Shown piece after piece: positions 8,279 to 16,217 of a DNA stretch of 30,767 nt. Position 1 is the stretch's first letter. Each line of letters starts with the position of its first letter. The notes beneath the pieces were generated by a model. It did no database searches. It was not told the DNA's origin and was given only the letters and a program-made list of their open reading frames with translations. Position numbers and translations under genes: made by a program. This stretch comes from GCA-965745 sp046704525 (GTDB taxonomy: Archaea > Thermoplasmatota > Thermoplasmata > Thermoplasmatales > Thermoplasmataceae), in the NCBI GenBank assembly GCA_046704525.1, contig JBJKRS010000141.1, positions 1-30,767 of the forward strand, given 5' to 3'.

Positions 8279-9358
8279 TTAGTCCGGGGTGATTTGGCCG
8301 AAATCTGCAGCTGAAAACTTAGATTGTATCATGTACCCGTTTGACACTAAAACACTTGGTAGACCTGAAATATACTGGTTTGGAACTATATAAGTAGCTA
8401 TGAAGAATGCGAAAACCGTGAGTAAGCCGGCTGCAAGGACAGAACCCGTGGATGAATTCCTGGCCCTGACCCTTGACTTTCTGAAGAGGCTTCCGAATGA
8501 GAGAATCTTAAGCATCGCACCCGAAGCCATGCCCTCACCAAGTGCAATCACAGATCCGACCACAATGGCGGTGATGCCGGCAAAACCTCCTGAGTAAGCT
8601 TCCATAAAGAACGATTCCAGGAGCATCCATACCCCTAGCCCGCCAATGGTGGGGAAAAGCCCGGAAAGAGAAAGGGTTGAAAGAAATGTGCCTATGTTGT
8701 TCCATGAGTTGGACTTCTCGCCAATCATTGAAAAATATTCCCCGCGGACATTCCCAATGGAAAGGAAAAGCCCGGTCTTTCCTAAAGAATGTGCTATGGA
8801 CAGCACTAGTACCGTGTAGAGAGCGAATGTTCCAAGAACTGGAGATGAGACCAACAGGTACAGTCCTGCCGCGCAGAGTATGGCTCCGTTATTGTCAATA
8901 GTGCTGAAGCCTGCGAGCATTTTCAGGTTCTCGGAGACGTATGCATATATCGACGCAAAAAGTATCGAAAGTGCACCTATGGAAAGAAACACCAGTCCAA
9001 CGTATATGTTCTGCGGCGACAGCAGAAGCATCCTCACTATCAGGAAGACGCCCATGAGTGTCATAGTAGCACTAAGCGCCGCTGAGGCATTGGCTGGTGC
9101 ATTTCCATGGGCTATGGGCAGCCATTCACTTATCATGAATGGAGACATCCCCATCTTGACAAGTGCACCTATGGATGTTATGAACAGGGGGACTGAACTG
9201 GAAATAGAATTGAACTGCAGTGTGCCGGTAAGATAGTATGCATATGTGGATCCTATTATTATCAGCACGGTGCTCAACTCGCTAAAAGCCATGAAAACAA
9301 AGGCAGGAGTGTGCTCTCTCCTGTTCAGAGCAATAACCAGGTATGCTGGCACAGACAT
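8279..9358 (-). CDS. HyfB-like central segment (between the two TAA codons)
   Basis: 359 residues from an ATG nine codons after the first TAA. It contains the main NuoL/M/N-type proton-translocating core: LVKMGMSPFMISEWLPIAHG, LKMLAGFSTIDNNG and HSLGKTGLF, with about ten membrane helices. If translated alone it would lack the conserved W-E just before its ATG. It stops at 8279 in frame with the last segment. Confidence 0.65.
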   Translation of the reverse strand: MSVPAYLVIALNRREHTPAFVFMAFSELSTVLIIIGSTYAYYLTGTLQFNSISSSVPLFITSIGALVKMGMSPFMISEWLPIAHGNAPANASAALSATMTLMGVFLIVRMLLLSPQNIYVGLVFLSIGALSILFASIYAYVSENLKMLAGFSTIDNNGAILCAAGLYLLVSSPVLGTFALYTVLVLSIAHSLGKTGLFLSIGNVRGEYFSMIGEKSNSWNNIGTFLSTLSLSGLFPTIGGLGVWMLLESFFMEAYSGGFAGITAIVVGSVIALGEGMASGAMLKILSFGSLFRKSRVRARNSSTGSVLAAGLLTVFAFFIATYIVPNQYISGLPSVLVSNGYMIQSKFSAADFGQITPD

Positions 9359-9385
9359 GATTTCCCATCCCGAGTTGAGTACTAG

Positions 9386-9670
9386 TTAATTGGTCGAAGT
9401 GAGTATGAGCGACATACCCATAATCATCAGCGGAAGCATTGAAGAAAGCCATCTGCCATAGTTCTCACCGTAACGCAGTGAATACACCGCCACGATGATC
9501 CAGACCGATGAAGCGATGATGGAAAAGTCACCAATGAAAGTACGGTTTATGACAAAGAAAGCAAGGAAAATTGAAGAAGCAACTGCAAGGGCAGAATAGC
9601 CAGCCTTCTTATGGAAAGCTCCTAAGAGTGCTGCTGCCCCAAAAATTGAGATTGAAAGAATCTCAATCAT
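9386..9670 (-). CDS. HyfB-like N-terminal segment (up to first TAA)
   Basis: 94 residues from the ATG at 9670 with about three hydrophobic helices, ending at TAA 9386-9388. The open frame extends upstream to 9703, but MIEILSIS at 9670 overlaps the upstream stop in the way seen throughout this operon. On its own it would be only the first helices of an antiporter subunit. Confidence 0.6.
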   Translation of the reverse strand: MIEILSISIFGAAALLGAFHKKAGYSALAVASSIFLAFFVINRTFIGDFSIIASSVWIIVAVYSLRYGENYGRWLSSMLPLMIMGMSLILTSTN

Positions 9671-10295
9671 TCCTATCACCCCTTGCTCTATCAATGGCCT
9701 CAAGAATTGTATATGGGGAAGGAGGGCAGCCAGATATCTCTACTGAGTATTTTTTCCTGTCAAGGGGGGCTTTTCCTATTACTCCTCCAGTTATGGCACA
9801 CGCTCCAAGCGCAATGATCAGCTTTGGTTCAGGCATTGCATCATACGCTCTCTCAAGCGCGTCCCTCATGCCTTGTGTCAAAACGCCCATTACTACCAAT
9901 GCATCAGCATGCCTGGGCGTATTGGTCTCGAATATCTTTAACCTGTTCGCATCGTACTGGGACTCAAAGATCGAAGAGAATTCACTATTGCAGGCTCCAC
10001 AAGCGCCGCTGTCTACCTTGAAAAGATAGATGGATTTCCTCAATAATTTTTCAGATTTCTTTACCTGGTATATGGAATGGTCGCCAGAAGGCTCATAATT
10101 CGGTTCGCATCTCCTGCAGAAAATGCATTTTTCAGCCGTCCACGTGCCGTTCTCTATGGCTCTGGTAGGACACTCTGCGTCACCGACACCTTCCATTCTA
10201 GATGGCCTGAGCGGAGGGGATAACGGCTTTTCAGCTGGAAACTTTTCTGTTTTTTTCCCTTTTTTAAGTCCCTCGACGAACCATATGCTGCTCAA
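9663..10295 (-). CDS. Fused HyfH-HyfI-like iron-sulfur subunit of Ehr-type complex
   Basis: 210 residues starting at a TTG that forms a TTGA overlap with the HyfG stop; SSIWFVEGLKKGKKTEKFP is a normal start for HyfH/NuoI-type subunits. Residues 1-75 are a ferredoxin-like part with only four cysteines, C42 (of CPTRAI) and C57-x-x-C60-x-x-C63, enough for one [4Fe-4S] cluster; the other cluster's ligands are gone. Residues 90-205 are a NuoB/HyfI-type small subunit with all four proximal-cluster cysteines: C99 and C102 (DSGACGAC), C166 (ALGACA) and C190 (SGCPPSP). Two normally separate subunits are thus one chain. It is fourth in operon order after HyfC, E, F and G, not counting HyfB. Confidence 0.87.
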   Translation of the reverse strand: MSSIWFVEGLKKGKKTEKFPAEKPLSPPLRPSRMEGVGDAECPTRAIENGTWTAEKCIFCRRCEPNYEPSGDHSIYQVKKSEKLLRKSIYLFKVDSGACGACNSEFSSIFESQYDANRLKIFETNTPRHADALVVMGVLTQGMRDALERAYDAMPEPKLIIALGACAITGGVIGKAPLDRKKYSVEISGCPPSPYTILEAIDRARGDRND

Positions 10296-11464
10296 CTGAA
10301 TATCACCCCGGCCTCGGAAATCCAAATGCCAAAGCTTTCCCAGTTGAAGTGGAAGTCAGTGAATATGTTGCCTTTCGTTGATTCAGCATAGTTTTCAATG
10401 TTTACAAGTGAAGGGCTTGCCATTTTCATGTCTTTCATCAAGCCATCTTCGACATTGACATAATAAAAGAGGTCTCCCTGAGGACTTTCTATCCGCGCCC
10501 CTCCTTCTCCACTTCCGACCGGAACTATGTTTGATGGCTCATCTTTTCTAACCTCTTTAGAGATTTCTCCGATCAAATCAGCAGACTGTAGAATCTCTTC
10601 GGACCTCAGCACAAAGCGGGAAAAACAGTCTCCCTCTTTTTGAATCAATGGCTCAAAGCCAATAGAAGCATAGCCACCCTCGGAATCCAGCCTTGCGTCG
10701 TGCTTAAGTCCAGAGGCTCTTGCGGCAGGGCCAACCATCCTTTCACTATGGATGATGCCGTTGTTTTGCAGCCTGTTTAGGAAGATCTTCGACAGCATCA
10801 GGCCATCGTAGATTTTCCTGAATTGGTCAATAATATTGTTTAATGCATTTAGTCGCCCTTCTGGGATATTTATGCATAAACCTGGCCCAACGGTGGAAAA
10901 GAAGTATCTGTGTCCCGAGATGTCTGATATGATCCTCGACACCTCTTCCTTCAGATAGCCAATCTGGCTAGCAGGCACACCAAAACCGGCTGGTTGGCAC
11001 ATTCTCTTGAGAACTTCAAGATGGCTTCGTATTCTCTCAAGCTCCATCAGCAACATTCTCGAAAACACAACATGCTCATTTACCTCAATTCCCAGCGCAT
11101 CCTCCACCGCCATGGAAAAAGACACTGCGTGCGAAACTGAGTGAAACCCGTTTATTCGTTCAACCTGCAAGAGAGCGTCAAGTACACTCTTACCTGTCAC
11201 TCCAATGTTCCTACATTTTACGTTATAATCAACTTCAGACCTCGTAATCATTTCCCCAGGTGTCAGGTGTCGTATGCCTACTGCTTCGAGCATCCCGCCG
11301 GCTGCTGGTCCATAATCGAACCAGAATTCTCCATCGCCGCCATTTGAGTTGTTATTTGCCACATCCCCAATTTTTCTCTTGGAAATGCTGCGTGTGTGGA
11401 CTTCCCATTCCCCCGCGTACCCTACAAACCTTCCCTCAGGTACTCCAAATTTATAATGCTTCAA
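10292..11464 (-). CDS. Group 4 hydrogenase-like large subunit lacking NiFe-binding cysteines (Ehr type)
   Basis: 390 residues, homologous to HyfG/HycE/EchE and to NuoD of complex I. Family context is clear (FDYGPAAGGMLEAV, TPGEMI, HIEVNEHVVF-like helix, GPAARASG). Where [NiFe] enzymes have R-x-C-G-x-C the sequence is R103-I-N105-G-F-H108-S, and where they have D-P-C-x-x-C near the end it is D370-F-H372-F-N-W375. All four metal ligands are replaced, so no NiFe centre can be held in the known way. The N-terminal NuoC-like domain of HyfG is missing or very short. The start is a TTG overlapping the HyfF end by 14 nt. The catalytic partner and substrate are unknown. Confidence 0.88.
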   Translation of the reverse strand: MKHYKFGVPEGRFVGYAGEWEVHTRSISKRKIGDVANNNSNGGDGEFWFDYGPAAGGMLEAVGIRHLTPGEMITRSEVDYNVKCRNIGVTGKSVLDALLQVERINGFHSVSHAVSFSMAVEDALGIEVNEHVVFSRMLLMELERIRSHLEVLKRMCQPAGFGVPASQIGYLKEEVSRIISDISGHRYFFSTVGPGLCINIPEGRLNALNNIIDQFRKIYDGLMLSKIFLNRLQNNGIIHSERMVGPAARASGLKHDARLDSEGGYASIGFEPLIQKEGDCFSRFVLRSEEILQSADLIGEISKEVRKDEPSNIVPVGSGEGGARIESPQGDLFYYVNVEDGLMKDMKMASPSLVNIENYAESTKGNIFTDFHFNWESFGIWISEAGVIFS

Positions 11465-12794
11465 GATAAATCACCACGAAAACAATTCCAGCTATCAAGG
11501 GCAGGATAGCAGACGCTATTGAAACTGCCTGGATTGTCCCTACCGCTTCTTTCAGTTCCGACTTTCCGCCAAAGAGCATCTTGGTAACATTGTGGTTTAC
11601 CGCGATAAATGCAGTAACCACAAAAAACAGAACAACTCCCAGTGCGGTATAGTAATGCAATGATATCAGAGCGTAAAATATCAGGAATTCTCCGAAAAAG
11701 GTACCAAAGGGAGGGGCGCCTGTTACGGCCAGAGATGACAGAAGAAGAGAGTATGAAGTCCTGGGCATAGAATGCCACAGGCCACCAATCTCATCCACTT
11801 TCTTTGCGCCGGACGAATTGAATATAGATCCTGAAGAATAGAAGGCCCCTGCTTTTCCAAAACTGTGTGAGAGAAGAAGGAGAAGTGCTCCTGTAACCCC
11901 TGCGGTTCCACCAACAGCAAAACCAATGAGAGCTAGGTTCATGTTTTCCATAGTTGAATATGCAAACATTCTCTTGTAGCGTGTCTGGTAACCCAGGAAT
12001 ATAGAAGCTGCGCTTATCGATAATACTCCCGCCCACACATAGAGCATAGTCAGTGGCTCGATCTGATACACTCTGAACAACACATAAAGTGCTGTTGGCA
12101 GGAGAACGCCTGAAAACATTGCACTGACTGGAGGAGGCGCCTCGCTGTGGGCATCAGGGAGCCAAGTGTGAACCGGGAACACACCTATCTTGGTGCCGAA
12201 GCCCATCAGTGCTATGGCAACTGCTAGCCCCAACAAGGGTGACGTCCTTGGGCCGCCAGAGAGGATAGTTGAAACTGTAAGGGTTCCAAGGCTGTAATAT
12301 ATCAGAATGACAGAGAAGAACGCGAACGCAACTCCCGCCGAAACAATGACCAGATATCTCCACGTTGCCTCAAGGGAGGCATCGCTTTTCTCGGCCATCA
12401 GAAGCAGTGCAGAAGAAATGGTAGTCGCCTCAATTCCAACCCACATAAGACCGTAATTGTTTATCACCAGACTGAAAATCATGGAGGTGGTGAACAATGT
12501 CATGAGAAGGTCAAAAATCCTCCCGCTGATCCCCAGAGATTTGGATTTGAAATACTTACCGGAGTAAACTACTGACAGAAAATGTACAGACGTGACCATA
12601 ACCAGGAAAATCCATGTTGAGAAATCAATGTAGAAAATTCCAGAAGAGGTGGAACCGAAGTACATTAGCAGGGCCAGTGCCACATTGAGGGCAGCTCCCA
12701 GAGCAATTGACCCCTTAAGGCCAGTCAGGTAGAACACATAGGATACGCCTGGGACCAGCAGGACGATTATGCCCAATAGAGTCTCAGAATTCAT
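11451..12794 (-). CDS. HyfF/NuoN-like proton- or ion-translocating membrane subunit
   Basis: 447 residues with about 13-14 predicted membrane helices. The residues that carry protons in NuoL/M/N-type subunits are present: Glu122 in GIEATTIS (TM5), Lys202 in FGTKIGVFPVHTWLPDAH with His209 and His216 (TM7-8), and Lys314 in HSFGKAGAF (broken-helix region). So an intact pump subunit is encoded here even though HyfB is interrupted. It overlaps HyfE by ATGA upstream and HyfG by 14 nt downstream. The family is shared by Hyf, Mrp and complex I; operon context places it in an Ehr-like complex. Confidence 0.9.
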   Translation of the reverse strand: MNSETLLGIIVLLVPGVSYVFYLTGLKGSIALGAALNVALALLMYFGSTSSGIFYIDFSTWIFLVMVTSVHFLSVVYSGKYFKSKSLGISGRIFDLLMTLFTTSMIFSLVINNYGLMWVGIEATTISSALLLMAEKSDASLEATWRYLVIVSAGVAFAFFSVILIYYSLGTLTVSTILSGGPRTSPLLGLAVAIALMGFGTKIGVFPVHTWLPDAHSEAPPPVSAMFSGVLLPTALYVLFRVYQIEPLTMLYVWAGVLSISAASIFLGYQTRYKRMFAYSTMENMNLALIGFAVGGTAGVTGALLLLLSHSFGKAGAFYSSGSIFNSSGAKKVDEIGGLWHSMPRTSYSLLLSSLAVTGAPPFGTFFGEFLIFYALISLHYYTALGVVLFFVVTAFIAVNHNVTKMLFGGKSELKEAVGTIQAVSIASAILPLIAGIVFVVIYLEAL

Positions 12795-13438
12795 CCGATC
12801 AGGTCCTCCATCTTTTCATGAGAAAATTTTTCTACAACTACAACAGAAGACACTACTACGAGAGCCAGGACATCAAGGAAAACACTGGCTTCTATTATGA
12901 GCGGGATTGGCAGCAGGAAAATGGCGAAGAGAACTATTGCATTCTCTTCTTCAACATAACCTATGATTTGGGCAAACGTTGTCTTTCTGGACGCAATGAG
13001 AAAAATGCCCTGGAAAAAAAGGGTCAATGGGAAGATGATCACAGCGCCACTGCTTACTTCAGGCACCAGGCCCGTATTGGAAAAAGAGAGGAAGTATATC
13101 ACAAAGACGGCTGCTACAACAAAAATTATGCCCACAAGGAACATGAATGCCACATCGACCTTCTTTTCATACATATGTACTCTTTCCGGCGGCACTCTCT
13201 TTTCCAGCATGTATGTGATTAGAAATCCGCGCAGTATAATGATCAGAATACCCAGGATGAAAAAGTCGAAGCTTTTCTCCAGCACACCTACAAGAAAGGA
13301 CATGCCTGCCAGAAGAATAGACTGGACCATCTGCCCCCTGACCATTGAGCGGATAAATTCCTGGGCCTGAAGATAGAAGGCACTTATTATTATAAAGCCG
13401 GATAGGGGGAAGATGATTGACTCCAGAACACTGCTCAT
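12791..13438 (-). CDS. HyfE-like membrane subunit
   Basis: 215 residues with about six to seven hydrophobic helices, the length of HyfE (whose N-terminal half is NuoK-like). The first helices carry EFIRSMVRGQMVQSIL, then a helix pair around FILGILIIILRGFLITYMLE, and later GYVEEENAIVLFAIF, where HyfE-type proteins have a conserved GxxxxENGI-like segment. It sits between HyfC and HyfF with ATGA overlaps on both sides. It is likely a scaffold between the proton channel modules. Confidence 0.85.
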   Translation of the reverse strand: MSSVLESIIFPLSGFIIISAFYLQAQEFIRSMVRGQMVQSILLAGMSFLVGVLEKSFDFFILGILIIILRGFLITYMLEKRVPPERVHMYEKKVDVAFMFLVGIIFVVAAVFVIYFLSFSNTGLVPEVSSGAVIIFPLTLFFQGIFLIASRKTTFAQIIGYVEEENAIVLFAIFLLPIPLIIEASVFLDVLALVVVSSVVVVEKFSHEKMEDLIG

Positions 13439-14388
13439 ATGACCACCTCACTGAATATGAGGAAGAGGACTGAGAACGTGAACGCAGTAGCCAGGTAATC
13501 AAGAATTCTGAAAAGGCGTAGCTTTGCCAAAGTGGTCTCAATCACGAGTACGATAGAAATGAGAAGCATCCATTTGAGGAACATCACCGGCATGTTCAGC
13601 AGAAATAGCGGAAATCCAGTATGCAGGCCCCATGGAACAAAGAATACGTTCAGGAATATAGATCCAAGCAGATACTGCTTCATGTAGGATGTCCACTTGT
13701 TTATGGCCAGAAGCTTTCCGCTGTATTCGAAATTGAGCCCGCCATCTATCATGCCGAGTTCCTGCAGCCCTTCGCTTTCAAGAGGTATTTTTCCTGTTTC
13801 ATACAGAAAAAGCATGAAGAATGCAAGAGTTGAAAATATGTGAACCAGGGAAAGGTCACCTATTGGATGAGATGCAGTGTACTGAAGAGTCACATAAGGG
13901 TTGTTGGTGGCTGTGATCAGGGAAACGCCAAAGAATACAGTTATAAGCGTGCCCTCTGCAAGGAAATTGAATGATATGAGCCTCGACACTCCCATTGCAG
14001 AATAATTGCTCCCTGAGTTCATGGCAGCCGTCATCTTTAGGAAAGCCGCCAGAGAGAACAGTATGGCTCCCCCAAGAAAATCAGCTGATGCCGTGAAGAA
14101 TATTGGGGTTGGCATTAGTACCGGCACGATTATTGCAATCAGCGAATAGACGCCGAATGCTACATATGGAACGTACCTGAATAGTATGCCTGAAGTATCT
14201 GGTATCAGTGTTTCCTTCCTGAAGAGCTTAGCAATGTCAAAATAAGGCTGCAAAACTGAGGGGCCTTCCCTGGATTCAATTCTGCTTTTGAGTTTTGAGA
14301 AGATCCCCGCAAAAAGAGGTGCAGCCAGAAGTACGAAAAAGTACTGTGTAACCGTTTCCTCAAGCAATGTCCAATTTATCCGAACCAC
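13435..14388 (-). CDS. HyfC/NuoH-like membrane anchor subunit
   Basis: 317 residues starting at a GTG, first gene of the operon. About eight membrane helices. The hallmark loop ESREGPSVLQPYFDIAKLFR (residues 38-57) and the acidic loop ETGKIPLESEG (197-207), followed by LGMIDGGLNFEYSGK, are the conserved NuoH/HyfC segments that link the iron-sulfur arm to the membrane arm. GSNYSAMGVSRLISF fits the family region GS-x-x-x-x-x-G-x-SR. Genes for five further subunits follow with short overlaps. Confidence 0.92.
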   Translation of the reverse strand: MVRINWTLLEETVTQYFFVLLAAPLFAGIFSKLKSRIESREGPSVLQPYFDIAKLFRKETLIPDTSGILFRYVPYVAFGVYSLIAIIVPVLMPTPIFFTASADFLGGAILFSLAAFLKMTAAMNSGSNYSAMGVSRLISFNFLAEGTLITVFFGVSLITATNNPYVTLQYTASHPIGDLSLVHIFSTLAFFMLFLYETGKIPLESEGLQELGMIDGGLNFEYSGKLLAINKWTSYMKQYLLGSIFLNVFFVPWGLHTGFPLFLLNMPVMFLKWMLLISIVLVIETTLAKLRLFRILDYLATAFTFSVLFLIFSEVVI

Positions 14389-14611
14389 CTACTGTTAGGC
14401 AGGCGTCATTAGCCGGATATTCGGCAGTTCTTTAGTGGAGGAAACGCCATTCCTCAGTGTTTTTAATGGGTAAGACCTAACGAGGTTATAAAATTTTGTA
14501 AGTGTCGATGCCTGAAAAAATCCGGTTGGAATTATGTTTCACACACCAGTAAGTGATTTGCAGGCATATTACAACTCGATGGCATAAGGAAACTCTCATT
14601 GCAAGCAAAGA
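14389..14611 (-). promoter_or_regulatory. Leader region of the Ehr-like operon
   Basis: About 220 bases between the amidase stop and the first operon gene, both on the minus strand. A/T-rich TATA-like stretches occur around 14460-14500 (minus strand: ATTAAAAACA and AAATTTTATAACC), suggesting transcription starts here with an untranslated leader of several tens of bases. No operator was recognised. Confidence 0.3.
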
Positions 14612-15928
14612 TTAATCCATTGGGCATTTTAAGTGATAATCTGTCAATTTCTGGTATTCTGTGCCAACCCGGACTGCCGTTATATCATCTTTTCTTCTGG
14701 AGATGACCTGCAACCCCACCGGCATTCCGTCTGCGAAGCCACAGGGGACGGACAGCGCAGGTACTCCGAGATAATCGAATTCCATTTGAAAGCCGTCATA
14801 CTTCTCTGTTTCATCAGGCTGACGATCTTCCATTTTCTTCTTAGTTGGAGCTATGTAAGGTAGGGTGGGCGAAATAAGGACGTCTAGCCCCTTCATCTCC
14901 TGCAATAGTATTCTGTAGACCTCGTCTTTTCTCCTCAATGCTGATATATACTCTACAGCAGAATGCTTTGACCCGTCGAGGATCTGGTCGACGGAACTCT
15001 TCATGAAGATCTCAGGATGCTCCCTGTATCTTGTTGAATGGACAGTTGCAATTTCGGAAGTATCTATTACGGGATGCAACTTTGCTGCTTCTTCAAGCGC
15101 CTCGCTTGAAAACTCGGTAGTTTCTATAATGCCCTCATCTTCCAGTAAACTTGCAGCATTTTCAACTATATCTTTGACATTCTGGTCTGATCTCCTGAAA
15201 TTTTCCGTTATAATGCCTGCTCTTATTACCCGGTCCCCACTTATTGCACCTATGTCATATCCTAAGTTCTTCATGACAAGGGGTATGTCTGAAGCGAACC
15301 GCAGTATGGGGCCGACATGGTCAAGTGACCAGGATTCGGGAAAGACGCCTTCATTGGATATCATCCCATACGTTGGCTTAAGTCCTGTAACCCCGCACAT
15401 TGCAGAGGGTATCCTTATGGACCCTCCGGTATCGGATCCAAGCGTCATAACCGCCATTCCGGCTGCTACAGCTGCCGCCGAACCTCCACTTGACCCACCG
15501 GGAATTCTATCCAGGTCATAGGGATTCGAAGTGGGAGGGGTCACCATCCCAAGAGCAAATTCGTGCGTATTTGTCTTCCCCAGGACGTAAGAGCCGGCAG
15601 AAAGAAGATTGTCTATAACTTTTGCATTTGCTCTGGGTACATTTGACCGGTACATTTTGTTACCATAGGTGGTCCGGATCCCAGCTGTGTCTATCAAATC
15701 CTTAACAGAGAGAGGCATTCCATGGAGGTCGCCTGCATACTTTCCCTCCATTAGCATTAGGTCATATTGTTCAGCGAGCCCGAGAGCTTCAGGACTCAGA
15801 GTTGTATATGACTTCACTTTGCCGTCATATTTTTCTATCCTGTCGAGCAGATATTGGGCCAGATCTACAGCCTGAACTTCTTCAGACCGAATGGAGGAAC
15901 TGAGTTCCACAATGCTTTTCCTGAACAT
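14612..15928 (-). CDS. Amidase-signature hydrolase (GatA-like)
   Basis: 438 residues from the ATG at 15928; the frame can be extended to a TTG at 15955, but a TATA-like box at 15959-15968 suits the ATG. The amidase-signature triad is complete: Lys76 in SVKDLID, cis-Ser146 in GGSSGGSAAA and the nucleophile Ser170 in GSDTGGSIRIPS. Length and layout match GatA and stand-alone amidases. No gatB or gatC gene is nearby, so a role in tRNA amidation is not supported by context; hydrolysis of a carboxamide is the safer call. The substrate is unknown. Confidence 0.88.
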   Translation of the reverse strand: MFRKSIVELSSSIRSEEVQAVDLAQYLLDRIEKYDGKVKSYTTLSPEALGLAEQYDLMLMEGKYAGDLHGMPLSVKDLIDTAGIRTTYGNKMYRSNVPRANAKVIDNLLSAGSYVLGKTNTHEFALGMVTPPTSNPYDLDRIPGGSSGGSAAAVAAGMAVMTLGSDTGGSIRIPSAMCGVTGLKPTYGMISNEGVFPESWSLDHVGPILRFASDIPLVMKNLGYDIGAISGDRVIRAGIITENFRRSDQNVKDIVENAASLLEDEGIIETTEFSSEALEEAAKLHPVIDTSEIATVHSTRYREHPEIFMKSSVDQILDGSKHSAVEYISALRRKDEVYRILLQEMKGLDVLISPTLPYIAPTKKKMEDRQPDETEKYDGFQMEFDYLGVPALSVPCGFADGMPVGLQVISRRKDDITAVRVGTEYQKLTDYHLKCPMD

Positions 15929-15958
15929 TTTCTTCTGTCCATTAATAGTCCGCAATTA

Positions 15959-15968
15959 CCATAAACTT
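15959..15968 (-). promoter_or_regulatory. TATA-like box for amidase gene
   Basis: AAGTTTATGG on the minus strand, about 35 nt upstream of the ATG at 15928, which predicts a start of transcription roughly 10 nt before the ATG. Confidence 0.35.
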
Positions 15969-16217
15969 AGCGGGAACGGATTGCTCGCAGAGAACTAATC
16001 ATCCAGCTTTTAAGTAATCATCCGGTCATCTTTTTGTTCACAGTGTCTGCACATAGTTTCTTCTTGCAGCATATTAATGGCATGGGACATTTCACGCCTG
16101 AGTAAATAACACAGCAGACTAGTTATTTATTGTATGCAGAAATAGAGGCTTCTCCTTAAGCCGCCATTTAGACGAACACAGCGACAGGGTTTTCCGTCTT
16201 CAAATGGGGAACTGAAA

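Larger units (their letters stand above)
7907..9670 (-). pseudogene. HyfB/NuoL-like antiporter subunit interrupted by two in-frame TAA codons
   Basis: Read straight through, this is one 588-codon frame with the order of a HyfB-type proton/sodium antiporter subunit, but TAA codons occur at 9386-9388 and 8279-8281. Both joins keep the frame: STN-stop-LVLNSGWEIMSVPAY and ITPD-stop-ILVLVGIFSIVG. The residues after the first stop include the W-E pair expected at the conserved TM5 glutamate site, which lies before the next ATG. The family Lys and His residues are kept (LVKMGMSPF, WLPIAHGNAP, HSLGKTG), as is a C-terminal W-N-S-G segment where the family has W-x-C-G. The start is the ATG at 9670, overlapping the HyfHI stop by 8 nt. 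Alternatives are nonsense mutations, sequencing error, stop readthrough, or three separately translated pieces. Confidence 0.75.

Noticed and set aside
10292..11464. Calling the large subunit a functional [NiFe] hydrogenase
   Set aside because: All four cysteine ligands are replaced (N105, H108, H372, W375), so a hydrogenase label is not supported.
12818..13370. Long plus-strand frames opposite the HyfE gene
   Set aside because: Shadow frames of a hydrophobic minus-strand gene; no family features and they clash with clear operon structure.
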